DNA from: Nemopilema nomurai
Lineage: Eukaryota > Cnidaria > Scyphozoa > Rhizostomeae > Rhizostomatidae
Assembly: GCA_003864495.1 (NCBI GenBank)
Contig: ML133472.1
Location: 372,001-436,000, forward strand
Length of the DNA: 64,000 nucleotides
Reading direction: 5' to 3'
The notes under the pieces were generated by a model. The model made no database searches. It was not told where the DNA came from and worked only from the letters and a program-made list of their open reading frames with translations. Made by a program: the position numbers and the translations under genes. Shown piece after piece: positions 61,276 through 64,000 of the stretch (position 1 is its first letter; each line of letters begins with the position of its first letter).

Positions 61276-61348
61276 GTCATACGACTCTAAGTGTCAAACG
61301 AAGTGAGTGTCATAGGAAGTGTCATACGACTCTAGGTGTCATACGAAG
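61276..61348. repeat. Degenerate GTGTCATACGA repeat
   Basis: Several spaced copies of AGTGTCATACGACTCTA and variants such as GTGTCAAACGAAG and GTGTCATACGAAG in about 70 bp. It directly follows the 22-bp repeat and precedes the miniature element. Confidence 0.65.
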
Positions 61349-61396
61349 GACCATACAGATTGACAACCTAGTTCTGAAAATTACCCATTGCGCCCT

Positions 61397-61773
61397 TACA
61401 CGCTTGTTTACCACTTTATAAGGAACCTATATGTAGAAGGCCGAAATATTTAAGGAACTTATACTACTAAAAACGAAATCACTAAGGAACTTTTCGATTT
61501 GAAATTTTTTTATAACTGCAAACATCAAGAACTAAAAAGCCGGTTCCATTCATTTGCAGCCAATACTCGCATAGATTGTTTGATATTCGTGTGTCAAGTG
61601 CTTCTTTGAGTAGTTTCCGCATATGCTGTCTCACCCCTCTCTCTATTAAGGCTTATTGATGTACAGCGAGAATTAAGGAACTTTTGGTACTAAAATCTGA
61701 TGAGTTGAGGTCTACGAATAAGGAACTTTTGGAACTAGGCCTTGATGTAGGTTCCTTATAAAAAAGCGTGTAT
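61397..61773. mobile_element. Miniature inverted-repeat element, complete copy (possible TA target site)
   Basis: The ends are inverted copies of each other: the left reads TACACGCTTGTTTA, a short insertion, then TATAAGGAACCTA, and the right reads TAGGTTCCTTATAA, then AAGCGTGTA. The interior has several AAGGAACTT motifs and no coding frame. TA at both edges fits a Tc1/mariner-type target duplication, though the family is not proven. A second copy of one end lies at 63938-64000. Confidence 0.7.
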
Positions 61774-61783
61774 TTCACAGCTA

Positions 61784-62150
61784 TTTGGCTCTTCCCTACA
61801 TTTGACATCTGTTTGGTTCTCCAATTTACTTGGCATCTGTTTGGTTCCTTCCTATAGTTGGAACAAATTTGGTTCTTGGCAATGTTTAGCACCTATAAAG
61901 GTCTTTCCTATACTTGACACCCATGTGGTTCCTTGCGTTACTTGGCACCCATTTGGTTCTTTGCTACATTCGGCACCTTTTGGTTTCCTTCCAATAGCTG
62001 GGACCGATTTGGTACTTTACTTTACTTGGCACCTATTTCGTTCTTCCCTTAAGTTGGATTAAATTTGGTTCTTGACAATGTTTGGCACCTATTTCGTTCA
62101 TTCCTTTACTAAGCACCAACTCGGCTCTTTGCTCAACGCTCATTCGGTGC
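61784..62150. repeat. Degenerate tandem repeat, TTGGCACCTATTTGGTTC type
   Basis: About a dozen diverged units of roughly 28-30 bp built from TTGGCACC(T/C)ATTTGGTTC and TTCCTATA. Some adjacent units look paired, with GTTGGAAC between them. The repeat directly adjoins the miniature element on its right. Open frames through it are by-products. Confidence 0.75.
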
Positions 62151-63937
62151 AATGCCACGAATCCATCAGGTTGCAGGGCATCCTTTCGTTCGGTTCCAAG
62201 ACCCTTCTTTGCCCGGCTTAATGCCGTACGCCAAGGGATACTCTGTCAACTGACTATGCCTAGTGCTTTACGGTTGCGCGCAAAGAATTTGTCCGCTGGC
62301 TTCTTGCAAAGCCTTAGAGAAACAAACGTATGCAGAAACGAAATCAAAAGAGGAACATTCTTTGCGCAATGTTTGGGGTTGGACTAGTAACGTTGCTAAA
62401 TGTGCAGGAGAAAGGCCTGAATGCAATTATGAACTGTGGACAGATACGGCATTGTGTTTCAACCAAAGGGAAACAAGTCTGCATTGTGTCAAAGATCATG
62501 TTGTGGTTATGCACTCGCCCATCACAAACGGACTGCCTTTTCTTCGGCAAACCTCAAATTTCTCCTTCATCAGGCAAGGTAACTCGCCGTGAGCCCCTCT
62601 AAAGTAATATTATTTGCAATATTATTCAGACACGGTGTTACAACAGGCAGCCCAGTCTATCCTTTCATAAACGCTTGCTGAAACAAACAAGCGCAAACGA
62701 CTATACTATTTGACGTTTAGGGTTATTTTCTTGCCAACTTCTCACGATTCTGTGCATTCAAGAAGAGTATGCTTCTCGCGTACATATCGATACCAAATCG
62801 ACATTAAATTTGAAAATAACGTCCATGAAAAATCGAAAAGGGGGTTTGTTTAGACTACCATTCACACCTAATATATGTTTATACCAGCCAACGAACCAAC
62901 AACGAAACTGTGTAATAAAACGTTGTTGATTCCTCTATTCTACAAGCTAAAATAAGTGGTGCAATCTACGAAAATTCTTGTAACTTATAAAGGTGAGGGA
63001 ATATCGAAGAACTTCAGCATGAGATATCCGACAACAAACCCCCAAACGAAGTATACTTCGGGCAAACGAATAGCTAACCCATTGGCAAAAAGCCATCTCC
63101 AAGCATACAAAACTATCAATGCATTTGACATGTGTAAGGGAGGTTTAAGTAAAGCGTAACATGGTTGATGTGTTGTGCTTTTGAAATTCATCTCAATAAA
63201 AAAATGTGAACAGTGCAAGTCCAATTTCAAATCATAACATTTCATAACCATTATGTTTTTTGAATACCAGATTCTTGAGGCATGTTTATGAATGAACTTA
63301 AGTCCCTTACGATGGAAGTATATCAACTAGAAATGATTTTACTGGGCATTTCCCACAAACATTTAAAATATCAAATGCACTTAGAAACCATTTCGAATCG
63401 CAAGTACGCAAAATAACTAGGTGCATAGCTATAACTACTTGGTGAATGAAAAGGGTCTTCTGCGTTCTGTGAGCTGTTAAATACAAACCACTCTTTACTG
63501 TCTTTTCAGACTTACAATGCTAAGAGTTGGCTAGGTGCATTTGAGTTGATTTTAAAAGGAGATTCTAGATTCATCCACCTCACACAAGGTAATGTATGCA
63601 CATTCGACGCTGTACATTTGAGGTAATGCAAGCAGTTTTTTCGCCCCACAACGAATGGCTTTGAAGGAACAAAGATTTTAGAAACATGTACATAAGGTTT
63701 TTTAATTAGGTTTGCAAAAAATGGCTGGCGGTACACGCATTCCTGATAGGCCTACACAGATACACAAAGGCTTTGATTTCATAACTTTTATGTTTGCTTC
63801 TCAATCTGACACTTTCATCGTTGAAGGTATCAGGTAAACCAGCTTAAACATCGCCCAAAATGCTTTGCGCCCACAAAGCCAATTCTTATGCGAAGTCTAT
63901 AAATATTTTCAGGGCGTGGCTCAAATGCATCAATTGG

Positions 63938-64000
63938 CATACACGTTTTTTTATAAGGAACCTACCTCAAGGCCTAGTTCCAAAAGTTCCTTATTTGTAG
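63938..64000 (-). mobile_element. Second copy of the miniature element, cut by the window end
   Basis: The last 60 or so bases are the reverse complement of 61712-61773 with only about three or four mismatches: TACACGTTTTTTTATAAGG, then AACCTACCTCAAGGCC and AGTTCCAAAAGTTCCTTATT. The copy begins with the same TACACG terminus and continues past the window. Confidence 0.8.

Larger units (their letters stand above)
59937..64000. other. Upstream flank of RBMS, repeat-rich
   Basis: About 4 kb that probably holds the missing RBMS 5' exon(s) or promoter, which I could not identify. It contains tandem repeats at 61101-61229, 61276-61348 and 61784-62150 and two copies of a miniature inverted-repeat element. 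Overlapping frames on both strands at 62082-62602 look non-coding. Confidence 0.5.

Noticed and set aside
62082..62602. Overlapping frames upstream of RBMS
   Set aside because: Three frames on the plus strand and one on the minus strand are open together, with no recognisable domain and an adjoining tandem repeat.
61712..64000. A single 2.3-kb transposon bounded by the facing 60-bp inverted repeats
   Set aside because: The left member already has its own matching other end at 61397, so two separate miniature elements explain the pattern better; sequence past 64000 would settle it.

Overview
This window looks like nuclear DNA of an animal. It is AT-rich and intron-dense, with three spliced protein genes that each match a conserved metazoan family, plus short non-autonomous transposons, a LINE remnant and tandem repeats. 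Ciliary genes with many short introns, together with miniature DNA transposons, fit a marine invertebrate such as a cnidarian. That is an inference; the species cannot be named from the sequence.

Layout: 1-194 (minus) is the edge of an unrecognised coding segment. 1198-7185 (plus) is CFAP210/CCDC173, an axonemal microtubule inner protein: 17 exons, 554 aa. 7186-10140 is intergenic, with a short duplication, a dead LINE 3' end and a possible hAT-type miniature element. 10141-35377 (plus) is NEK10, reconstructed as 40 exons and 1,154 aa: armadillo-like repeats, a NIMA-type kinase domain, a coiled coil and a conserved C-terminal part. One of its introns is GC-AG. 36428-39790 is a satellite array of about twenty 174-bp units just past the NEK10 poly(A) signals. 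45044-59936 (minus) is an RBMS/Shep-type RNA-binding protein with two RRMs and a run of small exons for the C-terminal tail. One of its introns holds a 619-bp element flanked by TTAA. 59937-64000 contains several tandem repeats and two copies of a second miniature inverted-repeat element.

Biology: CFAP210 is a structural ciliary protein. NEK10 is linked by published work to ciliogenesis and mucociliary function. The two lie head-to-tail on the same strand, and an RFX X-box-like site lies 117 bp before the CFAP210 start. NEK10 and RBMS are convergent here; as I recall, their human counterparts NEK10 and RBMS3 share band 3p24, so the linkage may be old.

Exon boundaries were called by eye, from splice signals, continuous phase and remembered family sequences; no alignment was run. 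The least certain parts are the 5' ends of NEK10 and RBMS, the last RBMS exon and the donor of NEK10 exon 34. I saw no tRNA, rRNA or CRISPR. No previously undescribed system is demonstrated; the strongest leads are the satellite, the two miniature elements, the GC-AG intron and the gene linkage.
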